Origin: G963668185 sp965237445
Lineage (GTDB): Bacteria > Chloroflexota > Dehalococcoidia > Lucifugimonadales > G963668185
Direction: 5' to 3'
DNA: 64,000 bases
NCBI GenBank assembly: GCA_965237445.1
Contig: OZ250142.1
Span: forward strand, 186,001 to 250,000
The number at the start of each line of letters is the position of its first letter. The stretch's first letter is position 1. The position numbers and the translations under genes are program-made. The notes below the pieces were generated by a model. It made no database searches. It was not told the DNA's origin and saw only the letters and a list, made by a program, of their open reading frames with translations. Shown in pieces: positions 17,490 to 25,686 of this stretch.

Positions 17490-18419
17490 CTAGAAGCCGG
17501 TGCCAAGAACCCTGGGCACCAGCGTGTCCATCTCTTCCATCGTGAAGTTGCCGAACTTATGAATCGCCCTCTCCACCTCCGGATTGGAGTAGACGAATAT
17601 GCTGCCTCGTCTCACGCCCAGCACGTTGCCGTTGATCTGCGCAGCCGCCTCCGTGCACAGGTACACGGCTAAAGGCGCCACGTTCTCGGGATCGTCCGGC
17701 CCGCCATCGCCTTCCCACTCAGTCCCCTCCAGTGGGGGGAACGGCCCGATGCCCGCCCTCTCATCCGGTGTCGGCGAGACGCCGGAGGCTACTCGGTATT
17801 CGTCAACAGTTCCGGGGAACAGGCGCGTCTCCACCATCGGCGAGATCGCATTGCAGGTTACGCCGTATCGCCCCATGTCGCGTGCGACCGTCCGCGTGAG
17901 GCCGATGATGCCCTCCGATGCGGCGGCGTAGTGGGAGCGGCCGATGTCCCCAAGTCCGGCGTCCGACGTCAAGTTCACAACCCGTCCGCCACGCTGCTGC
18001 CTGAACAGGATAGCCGCGAACTTTGTCGGGGCGAAGTTCCCCTTGACGTTGTTTCTGATGACCAGGTCAAACTCACCCGGCGTCATCTGGTAGATCATCC
18101 GGTCTCGGAGAATGCCGGCGCTGTTGATCAGGATGTCCACGTGGTCGTAAGTGTCCACGGCGGTCCTGATCAGGTTCTCCGCGCCGTCCATCAAAGCCAC
18201 GTTGTCGTAATTCGCAACGGCCGCGCCTCCACGGCTGTTGATGTCCTCAACCGCGCGGTCCGCCGGGGTGTTGGACTCGCCGGTACCGTCCACGTCGCAA
18301 CCCAGGTCGTTGACCACGACCGAAGCTCCTTCGTCCGCCAGCAGAAGCGCGATGCCTCGGCCTATGCCTCGTCCGCCTCCGGTGACCACCGCCACCTTTC
18401 CGTCAAGCCGGTTTCCCAT
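17490..18419 (-). CDS. SDR-family paralogue with catalytic Lys replaced by Ser
   Basis: A 309-residue paralogue of the next gene: both have the VVVNDLG-VDGTG signature and a matching C-terminal extension (RAIHKFGNFTMEEMD here). The cofactor loop TGGGRGIG and catalytic Tyr are present, but the YxxxK motif reads YAAAS, so the lysine that lowers the Tyr pKa is a serine. The start at 18419 is backed by AAGGAG 9 bases upstream. It may be a non-catalytic partner of the intact paralogue, or use a different mechanism. Spacing to the paralogue is 66 bases, so one transcript is likely. Confidence 0.8.
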   Translation of the reverse strand: MGNRLDGKVAVVTGGGRGIGRGIALLLADEGASVVVNDLGCDVDGTGESNTPADRAVEDINSRGGAAVANYDNVALMDGAENLIRTAVDTYDHVDILINSAGILRDRMIYQMTPGEFDLVIRNNVKGNFAPTKFAAILFRQQRGGRVVNLTSDAGLGDIGRSHYAAASEGIIGLTRTVARDMGRYGVTCNAISPMVETRLFPGTVDEYRVASGVSPTPDERAGIGPFPPLEGTEWEGDGGPDDPENVAPLAVYLCTEAAAQINGNVLGVRRGSIFVYSNPEVERAIHKFGNFTMEEMDTLVPRVLGTGF

Positions 18420-18549
18420 GCCTGTAAACTCCTTGCCTCGGATGGTTGCGGCGCTTGCGCCGCGGCTGTATCCCAAATCTCGTAAAGTAGCGATCATTAT
18501 AACGCCTTGCCCAACTGGGTGTTAATCTGATCGGACGGAGTGCCGACAC

Positions 18550-19236
18550 ATGATCCATAAGGAATTTGAGTGTGACTTCTACCTGATCAGGCACGGTCAG
18601 TCAGAGTCGAACGCCCGGCCGGGACTACTGGCTGGAGATGACTTCGACTCCGATCTCACGCGTAAGGGAGAGGAGCAGGCTCGCAGATTGGGATCTCGCT
18701 TTGCCGCGGAGGGTATGAAGTTCGACCGGATTTACGCATCCACGTACAGGCGCGCCATCAAGACGGCTCGCATCATGGTTACGGAGATGGGCCATCCTGA
18801 GTTCCATATCCCGGAGGTCCCCGCCCTGAGAGAGCACGATGGGCCAGCCGAATGGCGCGGCAAACGGATCGAAGATGTCTTGACGCCCGAACTGCGCGCC
18901 TACATGGCCGCGAAGGCCAGCGATTACAAGCCGGTGGGCGGAGAGAGTTTACGGGAGGTCGAGCGAAGGGTCTCCGGGTGGCTGGAAGAAGAGCTCATCT
19001 TCAACCCGGAACTGGCCGCGAGGCCTGTCTCAATGACGGTTGCCATAGTCGGCCATGGCACGGCCACTCTGTGTCTGATGCGCTACATCCTGGGATTCGA
19101 TCAACGGATGATCTGGCGGACGTCGCTGGACAACTGCTCCATCTCGCGCTTCCGGTTCGACAGCCGAGGCTGGTCGCTGATCTCGATCAACGACGCCGTG
19201 CACATCTCAGACCTGGATTGCGCCGCCGAGGACTAG
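18550..19236 (+). CDS. Histidine phosphatase (phosphoglycerate mutase-like)
   Basis: A 228-residue histidine-phosphatase-superfamily enzyme. The phospho-acceptor is in FYLIRHGQSESNA. Other expected residues are Arg in ASTYRRAIKTA, Glu in ALREHDGP and the second His in VAIVGHGTATLC. Substrate is not predictable within the family. The stop TAG lies in a CTAG that became the target duplication of the downstream insertion sequence, so the reading frame ends exactly at the element. Confidence 0.87.
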   Translation: MIHKEFECDFYLIRHGQSESNARPGLLAGDDFDSDLTRKGEEQARRLGSRFAAEGMKFDRIYASTYRRAIKTARIMVTEMGHPEFHIPEVPALREHDGPAEWRGKRIEDVLTPELRAYMAAKASDYKPVGGESLREVERRVSGWLEEELIFNPELAARPVSMTVAIVGHGTATLCLMRYILGFDQRMIWRTSLDNCSISRFRFDSRGWSLISINDAVHISDLDCAAED

Positions 19237-19252
19237 GGCCTGTTCACACTAA
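19237..19252 (+). repeat. Left terminal inverted repeat of the IS5-family element
   Basis: GGCCTGTTCACACTAA, pairing with the reverse complement at 20049-20064. The CTAG just outside (19233-19236) is one copy of the target duplication and contains the phosphatase stop codon. Confidence 0.88.
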
Positions 19253-19705
19253 TGCATCGAAGATGAGAGCCAACAGTATGAAGCCCAAGAAGAGGGCGTC
19301 GAGCTTGTCGAAGCGAGAGAAGATACGGCGGAAGCTCTTCAATCGTCTGAACAAGCGCTCGACTTCGTTGCGTCTCTTGTACACCTCTTTGTCGTACTCC
19401 CATGGCGCCACCCGTGTCGAGAGTGGCGGGACTACGGGAATGAACCCCAGTTCCAAGGCTAGTTGGCGTGTCTCGTTCCCCTCGTATGCACGGTCCATCA
19501 CTACATGCAGGTTCTCTTGCTGCTGTCTGCCCGGCGGGCAGACAGGCCGCAGACGACTGAGCAGCTTGCGCCCCTCCGGTGCGTCGTGAGCTTGTCCGGG
19601 GGAGAGCGAGAAGGTCATTGCTGTTCGAGCATCCGCGGCAACCATATGAATCTTGGTGGTCCATCCACCCCGGGACTTGCCGATGGCCTGCGGTCCGTTT
19701 TTTTT
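19244..19705 (-). CDS. IS5-family transposase, second frame (orfB)
   Basis: The catalytic C-terminal part: KSRGGWTTKIHMVAAD just after the frameshift, the second Asp in VVMDRAYEGNETR and the Glu in KRRNEVERLFRRLK, completing the DDE triad. It is read by -1 slippage from orfA on the A8 run, giving a protein of about 265 residues. The free-standing frame has an ATG near 19645, but that would omit the first catalytic Asp. The stop lies within the left terminal repeat. Confidence 0.8.
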   Translation of the reverse strand, partial: KKNGPQAIGKSRGGWTTKIHMVAADARTAMTFSLSPGQAHDAPEGRKLLSRLRPVCPPGRQQQENLHVVMDRAYEGNETRQLALELGFIPVVPPLSTRVAPWEYDKEVYKRRNEVERLFRRLKSFRRIFSRFDKLDALFLGFILLALIFDALV

Positions 19706-20040
19706 AACGCACCCGTGCCGTCGGGATGTACCTTGACGATCGTGCTGTCTAGCGAAATAGCCTCGAGCTTGATACGCACTATCTGTTCCCGTTGCAGGTG
19801 TTCGAATACCCTGTCAAGTACACCGTTCTTGGACCAGCGGTTCATGCGAGTGTAGATGGTGTGCCATTTGCCGAATCGGCGAGGCAACCCTCGCCACTTG
19901 CAACCCTGCTCGGCCACGTACAGGATGGCATTGAGCACCTGGAGGTTCGATATGCTAACGTTGCCTCGTTGGACGGGCAGGTAGGCGGCGATTCGTTCGT
20001 ATTGAGCTTCTGTGAGTTCCATCCGCCAATGATAAAACAT
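19615..20040 (-). CDS. IS5-family transposase, first frame (orfA)
   Basis: The N-terminal part of the transposase: a helix-turn-helix-like DUF4096 region (LTEAQYERIAAYLP, GCKWRGLPRRFGKWHTIYTR) and the first catalytic Asp in AISLDSTIVKVHPDG. The frame passes an A8 run (19698-19705 on the minus strand) just after this Asp; beyond it the sequence in this frame looks non-native. A -1 slip at the run would enter the second frame. An internal ATG at 20022 is an alternative start. Confidence 0.82.
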   Translation of the reverse strand: MFYHWRMELTEAQYERIAAYLPVQRGNVSISNLQVLNAILYVAEQGCKWRGLPRRFGKWHTIYTRMNRWSKNGVLDRVFEHLQREQIVRIKLEAISLDSTIVKVHPDGTGALKKTDRRPSASPGVDGPPRFIWLPRMLEQQ

Positions 20041-20048
20041 TAGACCCG

Positions 20049-20064
20049 TTAGTGTGAACAGGCC
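20049..20064 (-). repeat. Right terminal inverted repeat of the IS5-family element
   Basis: TTAGTGTGAACAGGCC, a 16-base perfect inverse of the left end. The following CTAG (20065-20068) is the second target-duplication copy and contains, on the minus strand, the stop codon of the M16 peptidase. Confidence 0.88.
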
Positions 20065-22722
20065 CTAGGCAGAAGGCCGGCCTTCGTGGTCCACGTGGAC
20101 GACCGGCAATCCAAGCTCGCCCAGGCCGGGCTCGATGGCTTCGCGGTCACCGACGACTAGCACCATCAGCCCGTCGGATGCCAGGTGCTTCGATGCCGCC
20201 GCGTTCACTTCTTCGAGCGTGACCGCTTCCAACCGGTCCAGCAAGCCTGTCAGGTAATCGTCAGGCAGGCCGAACAGGACCTGGCGCGAGAGCTGCGCCA
20301 TGAGCTGCCGGCGCGACTCGAACCCTGATGGGAAGCCGCGTATCAGGCCGTCGCGTGAGGAATGGAACTCCTCCTCGGAAATGGGCCTGTCCTTCACCAC
20401 TTCGGCAAACTCCCGCAGTACCTCCTCCACCGACTCCCGCGTGACAGCCGTCTGGACTGCGCCGCCCGCGAGAAACGCGGATGGGCCGTTGCGCCAGTCG
20501 ATTGAAGACATGAACCCGTAGCTGTATCCCTTGTCCTGCCGGAGGTTTGCGTTCAGCCTGGCCGAGTAATTGCCGCCGAAGGCGTCGTTCAGAAGCACAA
20601 ATGCGTGGTAGTCGGGATGGGAGCGCGGCAAGGTCACGAAGCCGGCGTAGAGGACGGACTGCGCAGCGCCCGGCTTGTCGGCCAGGTAGATCGTAGTCGT
20701 GCGAGGCGCGGCTGCGTCACCCTCCTCCGGCCTGCGGGTGCCTGAACCGGAGGCGTTCGACCAGCTCCCAAAGTAGCGGTCCGCCTTCTCAATCGCTTCG
20801 TCCGGCGTGATGTCCCCTGCGAAGATTAGCGTGGCTTCGGCGGGACCGTACCCGGACGCGAAGTGCCCCGCAACTTCGTCTCTGCTGAACCCAGACACGG
20901 ACTCCGCCGTACCGATGGCAGGATGTCCGATGGGCGAGTCCGGGCCGTAGAGCAACGCCCGGACAGCACGTCGCGCGATAGCGGACGGATCGTCGGAGAT
21001 GCGCCGCAGGTCGGTAAGCCTCTCTTTGCGTACGCGTTCCAACTCATGCTCGGGGAACGTGGGGTTCAGCACCACATCGGCAAACACTTCCATTGCGTCT
21101 TCCCATTTGGATGTAAGCGCGCCCGTCGCGACCGACGAAAATTCGCGCGATGAGGTGGCCGACAACTCAGTGCCGAGGTACTCCATACGGGAAGCGATCT
21201 CCTGGCTGCTTCTGGAACCCGCTCCTTCCAGCAGCATCGTCATGGCGAGGTGGTCCAGTCCCGGCCTGCCCATCGGGTCGGTTTGCGCGCCGCCCCTAAG
21301 GAACATGCCGGTGGAGACCACAGGAATGTCTGCCTTGGACGCAACAAGTATGTCTACGCCGTTCGCCAGGCGCGACCTGACAGGCACCGGGGGAGAAAAC
21401 GAAGGCCGCGCTCCTGCGGCGGGCACAGCCGTGCGGTCAACGCTCGTCGTCGACGGGGCATGGCCGCTCTGCGGCAAGACCGAGAGTCGGACCACGTTGT
21501 CTCCCAACATGCTGGCGGCTCTCTGGATGTCCTCGGGCTCGATTGACATGTACCTTTCCAGGTCCCGGTTGATCGCCTCCGGCTCGCCCATGTACGTATT
21601 GAACAGGTTCAGCATGTCTGCACGGCCGCCGAATCCGCCGACCCGTTCCATCTGCATGACGTGATGGCTCTCGATCCGGTTCTTCGCCCGCTGGACCTCC
21701 TCTTCTGTCGGAGGCCGGGAGCGCAACGCGTCCAGCTCACGCTCCAATTCCGACTCGATCTCTTCCAGCGAGTGGCCGGGCGCCGCCGTGACCTGGATGA
21801 TGAACTCCCCCGCGATCTCCTGGCCGTGGTTGTATACGGCAACGTCCCTCGCAATCTGCTTTTCGTACACCAGTGAGCTATGAAGCCTCGAGCTCTTGCC
21901 GTCTCCCAGAATCACGCCGAGGGCGTCGAGTGCCGGCTCGGCATCGCCGAACACCGGAGCCGACGGCCAGACCATGTACAGCCTTGATAGTTGGACCCGG
22001 TCCGTCGTCGAAAGGTGCACTCGTCCCCGGAGGTCCGAGTCCATGCGGCCGATGCGCTGCACTTCCGGGCCGGGAGGCAGGCTCCCAAAATACTTCTCCA
22101 CCAGGTCCAGAACACGCGCGGGTTCGATGTCTCCCGCAATTGCAAGGCTCGCATTTGAAGGCGAATAGAACCTGGAAAAGAAATCCTTGACGTCGTCCAG
22201 CGACGCGGCGTCCAGGTCTTCCTGCGAACCGATGGTCATCCAGTTGTAAGGGTGAGGCAGCGGGAACACAGCCGGCTGGATAAGCATCTGGGAGAGACCG
22301 TACGGACGGTTCTCGTAACTCTGACGACGCTCGTTCTTCACCACGTCCCGCTGTACATCGAACCGCTGTTGGTCGAGCGCCTCCAGCAGGAAGCCCATGC
22401 GGTCCGCTTCGAGCCACAGTGCCAGTTCCAGGTAGTTTGAGGGCACGTTCTCCCAGTAGTTAGTCTTGTCATTGCTGGTGGAGCCGTTCAGGTTGGCGCC
22501 AACCTTCTGGAGCGGCTCGAAGTGGCCTTCGCTGTTGTGCTTCGACCCCTCGAACATGACGTGCTCGAACAGGTGGGCAAAGCCGGTCTTCCCGGGCTCC
22601 TCGTTCTTGGAGCCCACGTGGTACCAGATGTTGACGGCCGCCACAGGCAGGCTGTGGTCTTCGTGCAGTATCAGGTCCAGCCCGTTCGAAAGCGTGTGCT
22701 TTTCGAAGCTGATTGCGCTCAT
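20065..22722 (-). CDS. M16-family zinc metallopeptidase, two tandem domains
   Basis: An 885-residue insulinase/pitrilysin-family protein made of two M16 units fused in one chain. The first unit has the inverted zinc motif HLFEH (residues about 50-54, in TGFAHLFEHVMFEGS). The second unit, from about residue 440, reads LDHLAMTM at that position, so it has no zinc site, but retains a C-terminal GYSYG element typical of the substrate-binding half. This is the usual active/inactive pairing of M16 enzymes. It ends the leftward operon; its TAG stop falls in the IS target duplication. Confidence 0.9.
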   Translation of the reverse strand: MSAISFEKHTLSNGLDLILHEDHSLPVAAVNIWYHVGSKNEEPGKTGFAHLFEHVMFEGSKHNSEGHFEPLQKVGANLNGSTSNDKTNYWENVPSNYLELALWLEADRMGFLLEALDQQRFDVQRDVVKNERRQSYENRPYGLSQMLIQPAVFPLPHPYNWMTIGSQEDLDAASLDDVKDFFSRFYSPSNASLAIAGDIEPARVLDLVEKYFGSLPPGPEVQRIGRMDSDLRGRVHLSTTDRVQLSRLYMVWPSAPVFGDAEPALDALGVILGDGKSSRLHSSLVYEKQIARDVAVYNHGQEIAGEFIIQVTAAPGHSLEEIESELERELDALRSRPPTEEEVQRAKNRIESHHVMQMERVGGFGGRADMLNLFNTYMGEPEAINRDLERYMSIEPEDIQRAASMLGDNVVRLSVLPQSGHAPSTTSVDRTAVPAAGARPSFSPPVPVRSRLANGVDILVASKADIPVVSTGMFLRGGAQTDPMGRPGLDHLAMTMLLEGAGSRSSQEIASRMEYLGTELSATSSREFSSVATGALTSKWEDAMEVFADVVLNPTFPEHELERVRKERLTDLRRISDDPSAIARRAVRALLYGPDSPIGHPAIGTAESVSGFSRDEVAGHFASGYGPAEATLIFAGDITPDEAIEKADRYFGSWSNASGSGTRRPEEGDAAAPRTTTIYLADKPGAAQSVLYAGFVTLPRSHPDYHAFVLLNDAFGGNYSARLNANLRQDKGYSYGFMSSIDWRNGPSAFLAGGAVQTAVTRESVEEVLREFAEVVKDRPISEEEFHSSRDGLIRGFPSGFESRRQLMAQLSRQVLFGLPDDYLTGLLDRLEAVTLEEVNAAASKHLASDGLMVLVVGDREAIEPGLGELGLPVVHVDHEGRPSA

Positions 22723-22730
22723 CTACTCTC

Positions 22731-23810
22731 CTATGCTCTGTGGGGCAGTACTTCGGCCAGGCAATCTATTACCTGCTCCAGTTCTCCGGGCTCGCACCGT
22801 CCCATGTGGCCTATGCGGATGATCTTGCCCGCGAGTTGCTGCTGCCCTCCCGCCAGCACCACCCCGTGAACATTGTTCATGCGCGAAATAAGGTCACCGC
22901 AGTCCACGTCCTCCGGGACACGGACGGCCGTAACGGTATCTGACGCAACGCTCTCTTCAGGCAGAAGTTCGAGTCCGAGCGACTTCACTCCGTCCCTTAC
23001 CAGTTGCCCCATCTGCCTGTGCCGCTCAAACACTACGCCCATGCCCTCGGAGACCAGCTCTTCGAGTACGTAGTCCAGCGCGAACATCTGCGAGACCGCC
23101 GGCGTGAACGGAGGCTGTCCGATGTCCAGGTACCGCCGGTACTCGGCCATGTCGAAGTAGAACTTTGGCATCTTGGAGGTCTCATGAGCCTCCCAAGCCT
23201 GGTCGCTGAAGCTGAGGAAGGCAAGTCCCGGAGGAAGGCCCCAGCCCTTCTGTGACGCCGTTGCAACTGCATCGCAGCCCCAAGCATCGGTCCGCAGCGG
23301 GAGCGAGCACACGCTGCTGATGCCGTCCACAAGGAGCAGTGCGTCCGACTCCTCCTTCACGGCGGCGCTGATGGCCTTCATGTCATTCATCACTCCGGTG
23401 GAGGTCTCGTTCTGCGTCACCAGCACCGCTTTGGGTGAAGGGTCATCCTTCAGGACCGCCCTGAGTTTGTCCGGGTCAACCGCCTCGCCATCGGGGAACT
23501 TCAGCCACGTCACGTCCGCGCCATAAATCTCGGCGATCTGTCCGAACCGCTCGCCGAACACCCCGACCGATACGCACAGCACTCTGTCACCGGGAGAAAG
23601 CGTGTTGACGACGGCCGCCTCCATCGCGCCCGTCCCGGACGAGGTCATGATGTACACGCCGCCGGACGTCTCGAACACCGTCTGCAGGCGCTCGGTGACG
23701 CGCTCCAGGATGGCGGCGAACTCCGGGCCCCGGTGGTTGATCATGGGCCCGGTCATTGTTTGCAAGACGTCGTCGACCACGGGGATGGGGCCCGGGATAC
23801 GGAGGTTCAA
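22731..23810 (-). CDS. Class V aminotransferase (alanine-glyoxylate/serine type)
   Basis: A 359-residue PLP enzyme of fold type I. The PLP lysine is in VATASQKGWGLPPG, preceded by VDGISSVCSLPL. The opening LRIPGPIPVVDDVLQTM and NHRGPEFAAIL is typical of serine/alanine-glyoxylate aminotransferase-like proteins. Related enzymes also act in photorespiration, serine degradation and purine catabolism, so the donor/acceptor pair is uncertain. Only 3 bases separate it from tyrS upstream, and 8 from the M16 gene downstream. Confidence 0.87.
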   Translation of the reverse strand: MNLRIPGPIPVVDDVLQTMTGPMINHRGPEFAAILERVTERLQTVFETSGGVYIMTSSGTGAMEAAVVNTLSPGDRVLCVSVGVFGERFGQIAEIYGADVTWLKFPDGEAVDPDKLRAVLKDDPSPKAVLVTQNETSTGVMNDMKAISAAVKEESDALLLVDGISSVCSLPLRTDAWGCDAVATASQKGWGLPPGLAFLSFSDQAWEAHETSKMPKFYFDMAEYRRYLDIGQPPFTPAVSQMFALDYVLEELVSEGMGVVFERHRQMGQLVRDGVKSLGLELLPEESVASDTVTAVRVPEDVDCGDLISRMNNVHGVVLAGGQQQLAGKIIRIGHMGRCEPGELEQVIDCLAEVLPHRA

Positions 23811-23813
23811 AAG

Positions 23814-25148
23814 CTAATCCTCTATGCGTACAAGGCGGTACTCCCTTGCGCCCCGCCTCAGGATAATGACCTTGCCTTCAATGCTATGTTCAAGCGTAAC
23901 TCGGAACCGTACGTCGTTTACCCGCCGGTTGTTGAGGTAAATCCCACCGCCCTGGATCGACCTGCGAGCGTCCCCACTGGATGGCGAGAGTCCCGTCCCT
24001 CCAATCAAGTCTTGGAGTCGCACGCCTTCGCCTTCAAACCGTTGCCTGGAAACAGAGAGATGCGGCGCGTCCTCCATGATCTCGGAAACCTCTTCGGCGC
24101 TGAGGCCGGCCACGTCGCCGCCGAACAGCACCTCGGACGCCCGGACTGCTCCCGCCAATGACGTTTCGCCGTGGACCATTCGAGTGACCTCGGAGGCAAG
24201 CCGGCGTTGCGCCGTCCTTTCCTCCGGCTTCGATGCGGCCGCACGCTCCAGTTCATTAATCTCATCGAGCTTAATCAGCGTGAACAGTCTCAGGAACTTG
24301 CCAACGTCCCTGTCGTCGGTGTTGAACCAGTACTGGTAGAACCTGAATGGCGATGTCTTGTTAGGGTCAAGCCACACCGAGCCTCCCCCAACCGACTTGC
24401 CGAACTTCTCACCCGTGGCCGTCAGCAGCAGAGGCGCGGCCAGCACGTGGGCCTGCACTCCCTTAACGCGGCGGAGCAGTTCAACACCTGTGGTCAGGTT
24501 GCCCCACTGATCGCTGCCGCCCATCTGGAGCTTGCACCCGTACCTGTCGTACAGCGTAAGAAAGTCGAATGCCTGGAGCAGCGGGTAGCTGAACTCTGTG
24601 AAGGAGATGCCCTCCTCCTGCTCCATCCGCAGCCTTACCGACTCCTTCGCCTGCATGTAATTGATCGTGAAGTGCTTGCCGACGTCCCTCAGGAAGTCCA
24701 GGAGGTTCATGCCGTCTAGCCAGTCCGCGTTGTTGATCAGCATCGCGGAGTTGCTTCCGGCTTCGAAGTCCAGGAACTTCTCTAGCTGGCTCCGTATACC
24801 TTGCAGGTTGGCCTCGGCCTCCTCGCGGCTCAGTACGGGCCGCTCCGCGGACCGGCCGCCCGGGTCGCCTATGAGGCCCGTCCCGCCGCCGACGATACCG
24901 ATGGGCCTGTGACCGTGCCGCTGCAAATGCACAAGCAGCATGATGGGCACGAGGTTCCCGGCGTGCAGGCTGTCCGCCGTCGGATCGAACCCGATGTATC
25001 CGGTGACCTTCTCTTCGGAGAAAAGGGCTTCGAGCCCTGGCGTGACGCTCTCTTCGCCCGTCGCGGACTTGTGCACCAGGCCGCGCGCTCTCATCTCGTC
25101 CAGGATCGCGGCGCGCCCCGTATGTCTTGTGGTGGTCTTCGATGCCAT
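23814..25148 (-). CDS. tyrS: Tyrosine--tRNA ligase
   Basis: A 444-residue class I aminoacyl-tRNA synthetase charging tRNA-Tyr. The HIGH-type motif reads HAGN within GFDPTADSLHAGNLVP, the tyrosine-binding region includes GGSDQWGNLTTG, the KMSKS equivalent is KFGKS, and the last 65 residues form an S4 RNA-binding domain (GIYLNNRRVND). The ATG at 25148 is preferred; the frame extends 33 bases upstream into the riboflavin kinase gene. GGCGAG precedes the start. Confidence 0.93.
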   Translation of the reverse strand: MASKTTTRHTGRAAILDEMRARGLVHKSATGEESVTPGLEALFSEEKVTGYIGFDPTADSLHAGNLVPIMLLVHLQRHGHRPIGIVGGGTGLIGDPGGRSAERPVLSREEAEANLQGIRSQLEKFLDFEAGSNSAMLINNADWLDGMNLLDFLRDVGKHFTINYMQAKESVRLRMEQEEGISFTEFSYPLLQAFDFLTLYDRYGCKLQMGGSDQWGNLTTGVELLRRVKGVQAHVLAAPLLLTATGEKFGKSVGGGSVWLDPNKTSPFRFYQYWFNTDDRDVGKFLRLFTLIKLDEINELERAAASKPEERTAQRRLASEVTRMVHGETSLAGAVRASEVLFGGDVAGLSAEEVSEIMEDAPHLSVSRQRFEGEGVRLQDLIGGTGLSPSSGDARRSIQGGGIYLNNRRVNDVRFRVTLEHSIEGKVIILRRGAREYRLVRIED

Positions 25149-25158
25149 AAATCTCGCC

Positions 25159-25656
25159 CTACTGGGTATGTCCGACGTCAAGCGTGCCGGCGAAGCTGGA
25201 TTCGAGCAACGCCCTCGTCTGATCGACGTCCCTCTGGATCTGTGCGATTAGCGGTCCGATGCCTTCGTACTGGACTTCGTCTCGAAGCTTCTTCACCAAT
25301 TCCAGTTCTATGCTCTGCCCGTAAATGTCCTTGTCGAAGTCCAGCAGATATGCCTCTACGGCCTGCTTTTTCTCCTCGAACGTCGGATTCACCCCTATGC
25401 TGACCGCCGCCATGTACCTCCCGTCGCTGACATGGGCCCACGCAGCGTAAATGCCGTTGCTGGGGAGCTCAGGACCGTGACTCAGATCGAGGTTGGCCGT
25501 CGGAAATCCAAGCTCCCTGCCGCGTCCGAACCCGCGAGCGACTACGCCCGACACGTGGCAGTCCCCGCCGGATTCAGGCGAGCCTTCAGACTCCCCGGCA
25601 CTGTGGCCCGCATCGGCCATACCATCACTGCTGTTTCGCGTCGTTCGCACGGCCAT
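25159..25656 (-). CDS. Riboflavin kinase (stand-alone flavokinase domain)
   Basis: A 165-residue protein matching the C-terminal flavokinase domain of RibF, which phosphorylates riboflavin to FMN. Motifs: VVARGFGRGRELGFPTANLD (nucleotide loop), NGIYAAWAH, SIGVNPTFEEKKQAVEAYLL and a C-terminal VKKLRDEVQYEGI. Most bacteria have this fused to an FAD synthetase; here that domain is missing, so FAD would need a separate enzyme. The gene ends 10 bases before tyrS. Confidence 0.87.
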   Translation of the reverse strand: MAVRTTRNSSDGMADAGHSAGESEGSPESGGDCHVSGVVARGFGRGRELGFPTANLDLSHGPELPSNGIYAAWAHVSDGRYMAAVSIGVNPTFEEKKQAVEAYLLDFDKDIYGQSIELELVKKLRDEVQYEGIGPLIAQIQRDVDQTRALLESSFAGTLDVGHTQ

Positions 25657-25686
25657 TAAAGTGTACCCAAATCTCGGCCCGATTGG

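Larger units (their letters stand above)
19237..20064 (-). mobile_element. IS5-family insertion sequence (IS427-like, frameshifted transposase)
   Basis: An 828-bp element bounded by 16-bp perfect inverted repeats (GGCCTGTTCACACTAA) and flanked by CTAG at 19233-19236 and 20065-20068, the 4-bp target duplication typical of IS5-group elements. Two overlapping leftward frames encode one DDE transposase joined at an A8 run. Ends, duplication and both frames are undamaged, so the insertion looks recent and the element may be active. It lies between the histidine phosphatase and M16 peptidase genes without altering either. Confidence 0.9.

Noticed and set aside
19244..19645. Second IS frame as an independent gene from its own ATG
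   Set aside because: It lacks the first catalytic Asp; the -1 shift on the A8 run explains it better.
24950..25148. HAGN instead of HxGH in TyrS as a missing catalytic residue
   Set aside because: Asn at the last position of this motif is a known variant of active tyrosyl-tRNA synthetases.
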